Positions 1 to 8,564 of a stretch of DNA of 64,000 bases are shown here, one piece after another. The DNA is taken from NCBI RefSeq assembly GCF_900109135.1, contig NZ_FNYT01000001.1, positions 243,326 through 307,325 on the forward strand. The letters run 5' to 3'. Within the stretch, counting starts at the first letter, position 1. Each line of letters begins with the position of its first letter. A program made the position numbers and the translations under genes. The stretch is from Trichococcus ilyis (lineage in GTDB: Bacteria; Bacillota; Bacilli; Lactobacillales; Aerococcaceae). The notes below the pieces were generated by a model. That model searched no databases. It had not been told where the DNA came from and saw only the letters and a program-made list of their open reading frames with translations.

Positions 1-1951
1 TGGGCAGTCCCGTCAGCGCCGCTTTGTCCACCCAACCGATATAGCTGCCGTTCAGCGAAAGGAGGACGTAATGCCCGTCCGCGGATTCCTTGACCGCATC
101 GACTTTTTGTCCGAGATAGCTGTCCGTGCTTGTCCGCCATTGGTATCCCGGATAGCCCCAAGGCAATGTATCGACCGAAAAACCTGCCTTCGCGATTGTC
201 GGCGAATAGTTTACCACGGTCCCGCCGGAAATGTTTTGCGCCTGTGATCTGTAGCTGAAATCCCCTAAAGCTTTCTTGTCGATCCAGCCAAGTTTTTTGC
301 CGTTCAGCGAAAGCAGCACATACAAGCCGTTGGCGGTTTCTTTGACGGCCTCAAATCGTTGTCCCAGATAGTCCGTTGAAGTGGCTATCTGTTGATAGCC
401 GGCATAGCCCCAAGGCAGGCTGTCGATCGAATAGCCCGGTGCAGTGACCGTTGCGGTATAGGCGACAATGACTGCTGACGCGACATCCTGGAGTTTTGGC
501 GGCACCGCAATATCTGCCAAGGCGCGCTTGTCGACCCAACCCAAGCGCTTCCCGCTGGAAGATATCAAAACGTATAATCCATCAGGTGATTCCTGGACGG
601 CCTGGATGCGTTCGCCGATGTGGTTGCTGGTTGTGTCGATTTGTCCGTACCCGGCGTACCCCCATGGCAAGCTGTCGATGGAATAGCCAACAGCGGCTAT
701 GGTTGCAGTATAATCGACGGGTATTCCCGAACCCAACTCCTGTACTTTAGGTTGGATGTATATATCCGTCAACGCCCGTTTGTCGATCCACCCCAGTCTG
801 TTTCCGTTCAGTGCGATCAGCGCATAAAGTCCGTTCGCCGTCTCTCTGACTGCCTGCACACTTTGATCCAGATAATCGCCGCTTGTGGCCATCTGAGCGT
901 ATCCGGCATAACCCCATGGCAAGCTGTCGATGGAAAACCCGGCTGCACCGATCCGGGCGGCATAGTCGACCGTCAGTGCTGCTGTAACATCCTGCACTTT
1001 CGGCGGACTGTAGATGTCCGACAGCGCCCGTTTGTCGATCCACCCCAACTTCACGTCATTCAGGGAAACCAGCACATACTGCCCGTTTGCGGTTTCTTTT
1101 TCAGCTTGTATATTTTGATCCAGATAATCTGTGCTCATTCCCATATACTGGTATCCAGCGTATCCCCAGGGCAGGCTATCAATCGAAAAGCTCTTTCCGG
1201 TGATGCGTGCAGTATAATCAACAGCAACCGCTGAGGGGAGATCTTGTACTTTAGGGATGAGGACAATTTCCGTCAACGCCCGTTTGTCGACCCAGCCCAA
1301 TTTTTCGCCGTTCAATGTCGCCAGTGCATAAAGTCCGTTCTGTGATTCTTTGATCACTTCAACTTTTTGACCCAAAAAATCATTCGTCATGTAACGGAAG
1401 GCATAACCGGGGTAACCCCAAGGCAGGCTGTCGAGCGTAAAGTCCCCTTTGGCAATTATAGCTGTGTATAAAACGACTACGTCCGAAGAGCTTTCTTGTA
1501 CTTCGGGTAGAATTGCTGCAGTGGCAGTCATTTCCAATGTCGGAGCGGACTCTGCGCTATCGGTTTCACTTAACTGAGGGACAGGATCGTTGGAACCCGG
1601 TATGGATCCACTCTCTGTGGAACTAGCTTCATCGCTTACAGGAATAATTTGTTCAGCTTCGTCAGAAGGAGCCGCCTCTGCTGCAGTTGATGAAGATGCT
1701 GCGGATTCTGCAATAGTATCGTCCGGCGGAACATCGGCAGCAGGGTTCGTTTCCTCATCAATAATGGTTGATTGCTCGATTATGTCTGGTGATTCTGTTT
1801 GGGTGGACTCGCCCCCATTGGCGCTGCTTGCATCCGTTCCGGTAGTATCTGCAAAAGCTGCGGGTGCTGGTGCCGCCAGCAGCACGGCTGCGGACAGACC
1901 GCAAACCATAACGGCACACCATTGAGCTTTGACTTTACGCAATTTTTTCAT
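1..1951 (-). CDS. Secreted GW/SH3-like repeat surface protein (N-terminal part, runs off the window)
   Basis: The start is the ATG at 1951, preceded by GGTGGGG. The protein opens with a basic N-terminus and a hydrophobic stretch, with a likely signal peptidase site after A-F-A at about residue 34. A Ser/Glu/Ala-rich acidic linker follows to about residue 155. Six modules then follow, each with a S-L-P-W-G-Y-x-G-Y core, a Y-L-G/D-Q segment, K-E-T-A-N-G-x-Y-x-L and L-G-W-I/V-D-K-x-A-L. This is the GW (SH3_8) fold known from cell-wall-attached autolysins and adhesins, where it binds teichoic acids. The W-G-Y codons recur every 252 bp with no indel across all six modules. The remainder lies beyond position 1, so a catalytic domain (amidase or glucosaminidase) cannot be checked. 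The module assignment is firm, the role is not. Confidence 0.85.
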   Translation of the reverse strand, partial: MKKLRKVKAQWCAVMVCGLSAAVLLAAPAPAAFADTTGTDASSANGGESTQTESPDIIEQSTIIDEETNPAADVPPDDTIAESAASSSTAAEAAPSDEAEQIIPVSDEASSTESGSIPGSNDPVPQLSETDSAESAPTLEMTATAAILPEVQESSSDVVVLYTAIIAKGDFTLDSLPWGYPGYAFRYMTNDFLGQKVEVIKESQNGLYALATLNGEKLGWVDKRALTEIVLIPKVQDLPSAVAVDYTARITGKSFSIDSLPWGYAGYQYMGMSTDYLDQNIQAEKETANGQYVLVSLNDVKLGWIDKRALSDIYSPPKVQDVTAALTVDYAARIGAAGFSIDSLPWGYAGYAQMATSGDYLDQSVQAVRETANGLYALIALNGNRLGWIDKRALTDIYIQPKVQELGSGIPVDYTATIAAVGYSIDSLPWGYAGYGQIDTTSNHIGERIQAVQESPDGLYVLISSSGKRLGWVDKRALADIAVPPKLQDVASAVIVAYTATVTAPGYSIDSLPWGYAGYQQIATSTDYLGQRFEAVKETANGLYVLLSLNGKKLGWIDKKALGDFSYRSQAQNISGGTVVNYSPTIAKAGFSVDTLPWGYPGYQWRTSTDSYLGQKVDAVKESADGHYVLLSLNGSYIGWVDKAALTGLP

Positions 1952-2060
1952 GACTAACCCCACCAATCTGTTCGATATTGTAAAGGCTTACGTTTTTAAA
2001 AAAAATTTAAGTTGCCGGCGATTCGGAAATAGACTCCATATATTCAGACTTCTTACATTC

Positions 2061-2088
2061 ATTATATCAATATATATTTTATCTTCAA
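2061..2088 (-). promoter_or_regulatory. Candidate promoter of the GW-repeat protein
   Basis: On the minus strand TTGAAG (2083-2088) is followed after 16 bases by a consensus TATAAT (2061-2066). It lies about 110 bases upstream of the ATG in a very AT-rich spacer. Confidence 0.5.
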
Positions 2089-2142
2089 TATATATAATCT
2101 ATTTCCCGCCTGACAGTGAAAATTTTCTGACGGAATTTATAA

Positions 2143-2182
2143 AAGAGTCAGGCAGGACCCGATTGGTTTCTGCCTGACTCTT
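2143..2182 (-). terminator. Intrinsic terminator after the Lon-family protease gene
   Basis: A perfect 13-bp inverted repeat (AAGAGTCAGGCAG / CTGCCTGACTCTT) with a 14-base loop. On the minus strand it runs into CTTTTATAAATT. It lies 43 bases past the protease stop. Confidence 0.75.
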
Positions 2183-2224
2183 CCTTTCAGCTGAAATATC
2201 TGCATACAATTTTGCAGGACCGCA

Positions 2225-4672
2225 TCATTCCGGATCGTACGCGTCACTGTTATAGTTGTTGAGCAAATCATTTGCATTTTGCGCTGCTTCGATGCTCTTG
2301 TTGTATTTTTCCAACTTCTGTTGGACTTTATGGAAGACGCTGCCCTCCGTGTATGTCCCATTTGTTTCGCGTTTTCCGCAGTTCAGCCCGGTCAATATTT
2401 CGATCCCATCCGCAACCGTTTTGACGGAATAGATATGGAATTTGGAATCCTTCACAGCCGCGATGATTTCTTCCTTGAGCATCAGATCGTCCACATTCTG
2501 TTCCGGAATGATGACTCCCTGCTCTCCGCTCAAGCCCTTTGATTCACAAAGATCAAAAAAGCTTTCGATTTTTTCGGTGGCACCGCCGATCGGTTGGATT
2601 TCACCCTTCTGATTGATGGAACCTGTCACAGCCAAGTTCTGTTTCAGCGGCACATCCGCCAGACTGGAAAGGAGCGCGTAAAGTTCGGCGCTCGAAGCGC
2701 TGTCCCCGTCGACGCCACCGTAATTCTGTTCAAAAGTCAATTGGGCGTTCACTGCCAGCGGTTTTTCTTGCGCAAACTGCCCGCCCAGAAAACCTGCCAA
2801 CGTCAGTACCCCTTTTGAGTGGCTGCTTCCGCTCATTTTGGTTTCGCGCTCGATGTTCGTCACGCCATTCGAACCGATGTAGGTGCGGGCTGTGATCCGG
2901 GTCGGGTGCCCGAAGGCGTATTCTTCGGTTTGGATGACCGAAAGGCCGTTCACTTGGCCGACTACGGCATCCTCTGTGTCAATCATGATTTTGCCTCTCA
3001 TCACCATTTCCTGGAATTTTTCCTCGATCATATTGGCCCGGTATTTCCTGTCCGCCAGCGCTTTTTTGACGTGGACATCAGAAACGATTGTCGCGCTCTC
3101 GTATTTTGCAATGGCGCTGGATTCATGGACGATTTCCGTGATTTCGTTGAATTGCGTGGACAGTTTGGTCTGATTACCCGCAAGGCGGGACCCGTACTCA
3201 ATGATTTTCCCTAAGCCGCTGCGGTCAAAATGAAGGATTCCCGAATCCTCGCAGATCGAACTGATGAAGGAGACGTATTTCCGGATGTTTTCTTCATTGC
3301 GATCCATGCTGATATCGAAATCGACCTTTACTTTGAACAGTTTCCGGAAATCTTCATCATAGGTCAGAATGTTGTAGAATATCGGACTGCCGATCAGAAT
3401 GATTTTGGCGTTCAAGGGGATCGTTTCCGGTTTAAGCGTCAAGGTCGGCACGTAGCGGTATTGCTCGCCGATATTCTCGATCAGGGCTTGTTGGTGCTTC
3501 AACACCTTTTTCAGGGCATCCCACATGAACGGATCGAACAGGACATCCTTCGCCTGCAGCACCAAATAGCCGCCATTGGCTTGGTGGATGGCACCGGCTT
3601 TCACCATAGTGAAGTCGGTCGTAGTGAACATGAATTGGTTTTTGTATTCGATTTTCCCGAAAATATTGTAATAGTTCGTAAAAGGCTCGATGATCGCCGG
3701 GGCGCCTTTGCTGTTTTCGTTGTTCACGAAGAGATTGACTTTGTATTTTATGAAGGGATCGCCATCATTCTCCTGCAACTGAAAAGGATTTTGCGCTTGC
3801 GGAGCATCGGCCAACCGGAAAATGATATTGTTCTCGGTGATGTCGGTCAGAACTTTATCCAGATAATCCTGGATTTTTTCCGAATATGCGTATTTTTCTT
3901 TTAATCGGGCGATGGGGGGCTCTGTCGCAAATCGGGTGATCTGCATGTCCAATTCCTTGAGCTGTTTATCGGCCTCTTTCTCGAGCGCACGGGAACCGCG
4001 GATGATTTCATCCAGCCTTTTTTCAAGCTTGTAGGTATTTTCATCAATGACTTTGCGTTCATCCGCCGAAAGTGCTTTGTATTCTTCCGGCGAGAGCTGC
4101 TTGCCGTCCCTGATAGGAATCAAGGCCACGCGTCCAGGTGCTTGCCTGACGATGAATCCCGCTTTGAGGGCTTCCTGTTCGATGCTCCGGAAAACAGCAT
4201 CCACCTTTTCCTGGACCACTTGGATGATGGTGCCTTTCTGTTGGTCATAATCGCTGCTTTCGAACGTTTTCGGGATGAGGCTGCGCATATCCTCCACGAA
4301 CTCGCTCATGTCATTGCGGAATATCTTACCTTGGCCTGCAGGCAGAGCCACCGCAATCGGTTTGTCCCGATCGGCAAAATTATAGATATAGCACCAATCA
4401 TCAGGCGTATTGCCTTTCTCTGCCAATCTGGATACAACGGTCTGGACGTAGGTGCTCTTCCCGGTTCCTGGCGGTCCGGAAACGAAAATATTGTAGCCGG
4501 GAACCGCCATCCCCAAACCAAAATCCATCGATTTCACGGCCCGGTCCTGGCCGATGATGCCCTGCAATGGCGGAACATCCTTGGATGATTCGCAAAAATC
4601 CAGTTCACCGGTGTACAGATAACTCCAGCGCAGCTTCTCGACCGGGATACGGTATTTTTCTTCTAGAGACAT
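2225..4672 (-). CDS. Lon-family ATP-dependent protease with AAA domain (S16, LonB/YcbZ-like)
   Basis: 815 residues, ATG preceded by AAAGGAG. The protein has an N-terminal AAA+ module with a Walker A G-P-P-G-T-G-K-S-T near residue 66, a long helical insertion, and a C-terminal S16 Lon protease domain. The catalytic serine is in the G-D-S-A-S-S-A segment and the catalytic lysine in G-G-A-T-E-K-I. This is the soluble Lon-like family in which the ATPase (AAA_32 type) is more divergent than in classical LonA, and it lacks the LonA substrate-binding N-domain. It probably degrades damaged or regulatory proteins in the cytoplasm. It is a single-gene unit with its own promoter and terminator. The natural substrate is unknown. 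Confidence 0.88.
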   Translation of the reverse strand: MSLEEKYRIPVEKLRWSYLYTGELDFCESSKDVPPLQGIIGQDRAVKSMDFGLGMAVPGYNIFVSGPPGTGKSTYVQTVVSRLAEKGNTPDDWCYIYNFADRDKPIAVALPAGQGKIFRNDMSEFVEDMRSLIPKTFESSDYDQQKGTIIQVVQEKVDAVFRSIEQEALKAGFIVRQAPGRVALIPIRDGKQLSPEEYKALSADERKVIDENTYKLEKRLDEIIRGSRALEKEADKQLKELDMQITRFATEPPIARLKEKYAYSEKIQDYLDKVLTDITENNIIFRLADAPQAQNPFQLQENDGDPFIKYKVNLFVNNENSKGAPAIIEPFTNYYNIFGKIEYKNQFMFTTTDFTMVKAGAIHQANGGYLVLQAKDVLFDPFMWDALKKVLKHQQALIENIGEQYRYVPTLTLKPETIPLNAKIILIGSPIFYNILTYDEDFRKLFKVKVDFDISMDRNEENIRKYVSFISSICEDSGILHFDRSGLGKIIEYGSRLAGNQTKLSTQFNEITEIVHESSAIAKYESATIVSDVHVKKALADRKYRANMIEEKFQEMVMRGKIMIDTEDAVVGQVNGLSVIQTEEYAFGHPTRITARTYIGSNGVTNIERETKMSGSSHSKGVLTLAGFLGGQFAQEKPLAVNAQLTFEQNYGGVDGDSASSAELYALLSSLADVPLKQNLAVTGSINQKGEIQPIGGATEKIESFFDLCESKGLSGEQGVIIPEQNVDDLMLKEEIIAAVKDSKFHIYSVKTVADGIEILTGLNCGKRETNGTYTEGSVFHKVQQKLEKYNKSIEAAQNANDLLNNYNSDAYDPE

Positions 4673-4738
4673 GAAAAGGACTCCTTTACTGTTGGATTGC
4701 GCCGGTTACCCGGGCAAAAGTAATCACCAGGCAACAAC

Positions 4739-4752
4739 GGAAAGCGTTATCA
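4739..4752. promoter_or_regulatory. Candidate cre (CcpA) site at the Lon-family protease promoter
   Basis: GGAAAGCGTTATCA matches the cre consensus TGWAANCGNTNWCA at every defined position except the first. It overlaps the predicted -10 (4749-4754), where CcpA would block initiation. A match this short can arise by chance. Confidence 0.3.
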
Positions 4753-4776
4753 TATTTCAACTCTATTGTATAACAA
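4749..4776 (-). promoter_or_regulatory. Candidate promoter of the Lon-family protease gene
   Basis: TTGTTA (4771-4776), a 16-base spacer and TATGAT (4749-4754) on the minus strand. It lies 77 bases upstream of the ATG. Confidence 0.45.
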
Positions 4777-4865
4777 TTTTGATGAGAAGTGGAATTTTAT
4801 CGATTTTGATTTGATTGTTACACTATGACGCTGATTATTATTGCTTGAAAATTATCGTTATCCAC

Positions 4866-4894
4866 TTTTCAGCTCGGACTTGCTGCGCTATACT
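4866..4894 (+). promoter_or_regulatory. Weak candidate promoter of the VanZ-like gene
   Basis: TTTTCA (4866-4871), 17 bases, TATACT (4889-4894). It lies 30 bases upstream of the ATG. The -35 is poor. Confidence 0.3.
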
Positions 4895-4923
4895 GATGCA
4901 ATAGGACGGAGGGACACACGAAT

Positions 4924-5382
4924 ATGCGTTTTACTTTTAACCCCAAATTAACAGCCTTATGTCTCTGGATGGGCGTGATTTTTTTCCTTTCCCACCAAAA
5001 TGGTCAGGATTCCTCGCAAACGAGCGGCATCCTTCTGGAATTGCTGAGCCTGATTGGGATCGGTCCGGGAAGTTCCGTTCAGGGGGCGCTCAGTTACATA
5101 GTCCGCAAGGCCGGCCATTTCAGCGAATATTTGATTCTGGCAATCCTTTTTTTACGGTACCGCAAAGAGCAGGAACCGTCCTGGAAATCAGATTTTCACG
5201 CTTTGTTGTTCGTATTTCTGTATGCCTGCTCGGACGAATTCCATCAATCCTTCATTCCGGGAAGAGGTCCGGCCTTTTTCGATGTGATGATCGATACCGC
5301 TGGGGGACTTACCGGGATCATGCTGTATGAGTGGAAACAGAGACTGACGGTGCGGCAAAATAAGCTTATCTGCAGAAAATAA
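4924..5382 (+). CDS. VanZ-family membrane protein
   Basis: 152 residues. The ATG follows GGACGGAGGG at good spacing. About four hydrophobic segments are visible. The VanZ signature is present: F-F-L-S-H-Q near residue 20, R-K-A-G-H-F-S-E-Y near residue 63, and a C-S-D-E-F-H-Q-S-F-I-P-G-R segment followed by a D-V-x-x-D-x-x-G helix. VanZ-like proteins are widespread in Gram-positive bacteria; VanZ itself gives low-level teicoplanin resistance, but most homologues have no assigned role. No other glycopeptide-resistance gene is nearby, so this is unlikely to be part of a van cluster. It is a single-gene unit convergent with the nuclease gene. Confidence 0.85.
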   Translation: MRFTFNPKLTALCLWMGVIFFLSHQNGQDSSQTSGILLELLSLIGIGPGSSVQGALSYIVRKAGHFSEYLILAILFLRYRKEQEPSWKSDFHALLFVFLYACSDEFHQSFIPGRGPAFFDVMIDTAGGLTGIMLYEWKQRLTVRQNKLICRK

Positions 5383-5422
5383 ACAGGCATCCGCCAAAAC
5401 TAAACGGATGCCTGTTTATTTT
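5376..5422. terminator. Bidirectional terminator between the VanZ-like and nuclease genes
   Basis: A perfect 18-bp inverted repeat (5376-5393 with 5405-5422), starting with AAAATAAACAGGC on the left arm. The A/T ends give a U-tract in both directions. The VanZ-like stop codon (5380-5382) lies inside the left arm. Confidence 0.85.
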
Positions 5423-5443
5423 GTTGCAGTGGTTGATAGCACG

Positions 5444-6142
5444 CTAATTGATGTCATCTTTGGGCTCGTTGAAGACATAGACGTTCAGGTCGACAGAATC
5501 ATCGTTGACACTTTTTGCCATGATGTGCAGTCCTTTGCAGAGCAATTCATCACCCTGGAAAACGGGCGTTACGCGATAACGGACCGTGGTTCCCGACTGG
5601 ATCGCCTCGCTGATGATGTATTCCGAGGCAAAATACATGGCCGGGTAGTTGGCGTTGCGGTACAACGTCACCAGATTGCGCCAGTCCTCGCCGCTGCCGC
5701 CGAGCACATCCGCCAGCAGATGCCCGCGGTTCAGCTGCTTGGGATTGGAATCATTCTGATTGCTCTTCGACCAGCCAGTCGGCAGAATGCTGCTGTCTGC
5801 ATCGGTACCGGTCTGGTACATTTCCGGCGTGATCATGGCATCCATAGTTGTGACCCGGTTCAGCTCATCCAAATCACCGTAGTTGACCCAGCCTTCTCCC
5901 TCAAAATGCAATTCCGATGCATCAAACGTACTTCTTCCTCCATTCAGTTCGAGAAAGTCCGCACCCGTGTATCGGGGCGCATCATCGGCGGAGAGAATGA
6001 TCGAAGTGCCGGGCTTACCGGTCTGTTCTGAATTCGGATCGACCCCTTCGTGTATTTCGATCCAAGTAAGGACGAAAAACCATGCAAGCAGCAACAGAAG
6101 CCGCAAAAATTTGTTTTTGCCCGAATTTTTTCTTTTTGCCAT
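5444..6142 (-). CDS. Membrane-anchored or secreted DNA/RNA non-specific endonuclease (EndA/NucA-like)
   Basis: 232 residues from the ATG at 6142, which has GGGGGGAA eight bases upstream; an in-frame ATG 36 bases further up lacks a site. A lysine-rich N-terminus and one hydrophobic segment (about residues 13-28) indicate a signal anchor. The active-site motif reads N-R-G-H-L at 138-142, with the general-base histidine at 141, and a metal-binding asparagine is likely in Y-R-N-A-N-Y. This is the beta-beta-alpha-metal nuclease family of streptococcal EndA. Such enzymes degrade extracellular DNA or process DNA at the surface during competence; which one applies here cannot be seen. The D-R-G-H of many members is N-R-G-H here, as in several EndA-type enzymes. 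Confidence 0.85.
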   Translation of the reverse strand: MAKRKNSGKNKFLRLLLLLAWFFVLTWIEIHEGVDPNSEQTGKPGTSIILSADDAPRYTGADFLELNGGRSTFDASELHFEGEGWVNYGDLDELNRVTTMDAMITPEMYQTGTDADSSILPTGWSKSNQNDSNPKQLNRGHLLADVLGGSGEDWRNLVTLYRNANYPAMYFASEYIISEAIQSGTTVRYRVTPVFQGDELLCKGLHIMAKSVNDDSVDLNVYVFNEPKDDIN

Positions 6143-6236
6143 TTGTTCCCCCCACTTAACAAGAATGAAAGCATTCATCCATTCTAACAGTCAACCATTG
6201 GGAGTGCAAACCGATTTCCGGCCGCAGTTATGTTCG

Positions 6237-6275
6237 AAAAAAAACGACCTTTCCTTTTGGGTGGAAAGATCGTTT
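6237..6275 (-). terminator. Intrinsic terminator after the metallophosphoesterase gene
   Basis: A 13-bp stem (6242-6254 with 6263-6275, one G-U pair) followed on the minus strand by eight T residues. It begins just past the stop at 6284. Confidence 0.8.
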
Positions 6276-6283
6276 CTTAACTA

Positions 6284-7207
6284 TTATTCAGCTGCAGGGT
6301 CAGTCCGGACACTCGACCGGATATCGAATTTTGCGATCGGATCCGGTCCGCGCATGACTTCCCTTTTGATCTGGAGCAGGCCGTCCTCATTCACCCGCGT
6401 TTTCCATCTTACCAATTGGATCTGGCCGCCGGTGATTTCGATGGCGGTGATGCTGGTCGGATAGATGCAGCACCCCGAATTGAAATAAGGCAGATCTTTT
6501 GTCTTCGGATATTTGAAGCGGTGCGTATGTCCGCAGATCAGCATTTTTTCATGCTTCTGGATCCACTTCACGTAATTTTTTTCGATTTTATGCCGTTTGT
6601 TCATATTTTTCACGGGGCTCGTCGGACTTTTGACGCCGAAAGCATGCAGGAACCGCCAAAAATATTTCAAAGAGAGCATCGTCGGATACCACAGTTGATC
6701 GTTGGGCATATCCCCCTGCATGCCATGGACGACGAATATTTCCTGTTTCGTTTTGCGTTCCTTCAAAACCAACGCTTCGATCGGTCGGATCCCAGGGAGG
6801 AAATCATAGAAGAATTCGGTATACTCATCGTAGTTTCGGAAATAATTTTGCTCCACATACCATTGGCTTTTCAGGTAGATATTGTGGTTCCCGTAGATCA
6901 TGATCAAGCGTTTTTCGTCATAAAATCGCTTCAGGACAGCGAATACCTCCGGATGGGCATTTTTGATGTGCTTGAACTCGTGATGCTCCCAAAGTTCATC
7001 ACCGTCCCCGTTCTCAACGTAGATGAATTCGTTTTTGTAATAGTACTCCATCGCATGCAAAAAAATGTTTTTGTTTCGTGCGAATTCATCCGAAAGACTC
7101 CCATCGCCTCTGTGGCAGTCGCTCAAAAAAACATAATTGGAAGTATCGTCGATGTATTCGACCCTAGCTTTTTCGTAGGCCTCCGTCAGTCGTTTATCCG
7201 TAAACAT
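6284..7207 (-). CDS. Calcineurin-like metallophosphoesterase
   Basis: 307 residues from the ATG at 7207, chosen because GGGGTGG lies at proper distance; an in-frame GTG at 7216 is possible but would overlap that site. The metal-binding motifs of the family are in order: D-C-H (D30, H32), G-D-G-D-E near residue 67, G-N-H-N at 106-109, and G-H-T-H-R near residue 248. The protein is cytosolic with no signal peptide. The substrate is not evident: relatives act on nucleotides, phospholipid head groups or proteins. It is a single-gene unit. Confidence 0.82.
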   Translation of the reverse strand: MFTDKRLTEAYEKARVEYIDDTSNYVFLSDCHRGDGSLSDEFARNKNIFLHAMEYYYKNEFIYVENGDGDELWEHHEFKHIKNAHPEVFAVLKRFYDEKRLIMIYGNHNIYLKSQWYVEQNYFRNYDEYTEFFYDFLPGIRPIEALVLKERKTKQEIFVVHGMQGDMPNDQLWYPTMLSLKYFWRFLHAFGVKSPTSPVKNMNKRHKIEKNYVKWIQKHEKMLICGHTHRFKYPKTKDLPYFNSGCCIYPTSITAIEITGGQIQLVRWKTRVNEDGLLQIKREVMRGPDPIAKFDIRSSVRTDPAAE

Positions 7208-7260
7208 GCACTCCACCCCATCTCACAGAATCCCATATCTATATTATAGTTCTCCAAGGT

Positions 7261-7388
7261 GGGAAGCGCCACTATTTAGCGCCTCAACAGCAGCATACTG
7301 GAAAGGACCATCACGCCGCCGATTTCCCCCCGATGTTGCCGACCGCGTGCTGCCCATCTACATACGCCATCACTAAGTCAGGATACAC
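7261..7388 (-). pseudogene. Short frameshifted remnant ending in a hydrophobic tail
   Basis: On the minus strand one frame reads V-Y-P-D-L-V-M-A-Y-V-D-G-Q-H-A-V-G-N-I-G-G up to a run of six G (near 7325-7331). The frame one base over then continues E-I-G-G-V-M-V-L-S-S-M-L-L-L-R-R and stops at about 7275. One extra G in the run would join them into a sensible C-terminus with a membrane segment and Arg-Arg end. There is no start or ribosome site, and the 5' end is lost at the cysK terminator. I do not recognise the parent gene. It could also be chance. Confidence 0.3.
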
Positions 7389-7438
7389 AAAAAAAGTGCC
7401 CCAACCACATCAGGAGCAATTCCTGTGGTTGGGGCACT
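7389..7438 (-). terminator. Intrinsic terminator of cysK
   Basis: A perfect 15-bp stem (7395-7409 with 7424-7438, AGTGCCCCAACCACA) followed on the minus strand by seven T residues. Confidence 0.88.
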
Positions 7439-7458
7439 AGCACGGTTCGGTATATCGC

Positions 7459-8382
7459 TTAATTCTGAAACACTGGTGTGGAAAGGTATCTCTCGCCGTT
7501 ATCCGGCGCGATCGTCACTACCGACTTGCCGGCACCAAGTTGCCCGGCCAAAGCGATGGCTCCTGCCACTGCCGCGCCGCTGGAGATGCCCACCAGAATG
7601 CCTTCCTCTTTGGCCAATCTGCGGGTCATTGCGAAAGCTTCCTCACTGGAAACCTGGAAGACGCCGTCGAATACAGCTGTGTCCAAGACTTGCGGAATGA
7701 AGCCGGTACCGATTCCCTGGATTTTGTGCGGTCCTTTTTGGCCGCCGCTCAAAACGGCTGATTCGGAAGGTTCCAAAGCATATATGCCTACAGCCGGATT
7801 CGCTTTCCGCAACGCTCTCCCTACCCCTGTGATCGTGCCGCCTGTGCCGACAGCCGATAAGAAGGCATCTGGGCCGACGCCGCCGAAAGCTGCGATGATT
7901 TCCGGACCGGTCGTCGTTTCATGGATTGCCGGATTGGCTGGGTTTTCGAATTGCAGCGGCAGAAAATGGCCTGGTTGGGCTGCTATTTCTCTGGCTTTTG
8001 CGATAGCTGCAGGCATTCCCTCGGCACCCGGCGTCAGAACGAGTTCGGCGCCATAGGCCGAAAGCAACAACCGTCGCTCGATGCTCATCGTATCCGGCAT
8101 CACAAATACGGATTTATAGCCTTTTGCCGCCGCCAACATCGCCAAGCCTACGCCGGTGTTGCCGCTTGTCGGCTCCACAATCGTGTCGCCCGGCTTCAAG
8201 ATGCCATCTTCCTCTGCAGTTTCGATCATGTTCAAGGCGATGCGATCCTTTACGCTGCCGCCGACATTGAACGCCTCCAATTTCAAATAGACATCGGCGA
8301 AGCCTTCCGGTACGACACTGCTTAATTTAATGATTGGCGTATCGCCGATCAGCTCTGCTACAGATGATACTATCTTAACCAT
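7459..8382 (-). CDS. cysK: Cysteine synthase (O-acetylserine sulfhydrylase)
   Basis: 307 residues from the ATG at 8382 (M-V-K-I-V-S-S-V), which has GGGGGA just upstream; the open frame continues 33 codons further up without a site. It is a PLP enzyme of fold type II: the PLP lysine is in S-V-K-D-R-I-A near residue 43 and the substrate loop P-T-S-G-N-T-G near residue 68. A glycine-rich phosphate loop G-T-G-G-T lies in the middle. It makes L-cysteine from O-acetylserine and sulfide. Length matches CysK. No serine acetyltransferase gene is adjacent. It is a single-gene unit with its own promoter and terminator. Confidence 0.93.
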   Translation of the reverse strand: MVKIVSSVAELIGDTPIIKLSSVVPEGFADVYLKLEAFNVGGSVKDRIALNMIETAEEDGILKPGDTIVEPTSGNTGVGLAMLAAAKGYKSVFVMPDTMSIERRLLLSAYGAELVLTPGAEGMPAAIAKAREIAAQPGHFLPLQFENPANPAIHETTTGPEIIAAFGGVGPDAFLSAVGTGGTITGVGRALRKANPAVGIYALEPSESAVLSGGQKGPHKIQGIGTGFIPQVLDTAVFDGVFQVSSEEAFAMTRRLAKEEGILVGISSGAAVAGAIALAGQLGAGKSVVTIAPDNGERYLSTPVFQN

Positions 8383-8471
8383 TATGATTCCCCCATTGAG
8401 TGTGTAATTTACGATTTTCTGTGCCAAAATTTGAGCGTGTTGCCATTTCCCTAACCTTGGGTGATAAGGGT

Positions 8472-8500
8472 AGCATAACACGCGAAACCTTTAGTGAAAA
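8472..8500 (-). promoter_or_regulatory. Candidate promoter of cysK
   Basis: TTTTCA (8495-8500), a 17-base spacer and TATGCT (8472-8477) on the minus strand. It lies about 90 bases upstream of the ATG, leaving a leader that contains an AACCTTGGG-type repeat but no recognised riboswitch. Confidence 0.45.
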
Positions 8501-8515
8501 TCAGACATAAACGAA

Positions 8516-8546
8516 CAAGGGTGATCGGTTATTCCGAACACCCTTG
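8516..8546 (-). terminator. Intrinsic terminator of nadR
   Basis: A stem CAAGGGTGTTCGG / CCGATCACCCTTG with a five-base loop, followed by TTCGTTT on the minus strand. The U-tract is interrupted. Confidence 0.6.
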
Positions 8547-8564
8547 CTTGCATATCCGATTGTC

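Noticed and set aside
620..1234. A 204-codon plus-strand open frame
   Set aside because: It is antisense to the GW-repeat coding region and owes its length to the repeat composition; the minus frame has a signal peptide, a ribosome site and a known domain.
2819..3904. Several plus-strand open frames of 96-224 codons
   Set aside because: They are shadows of the Lon-family protease gene on the minus strand, without ribosome sites or known motifs.
4924..5382. VanZ-like gene as a sign of glycopeptide resistance
   Set aside because: No vanHAX or vanRS genes are present, and VanZ-like proteins are common in susceptible Firmicutes.
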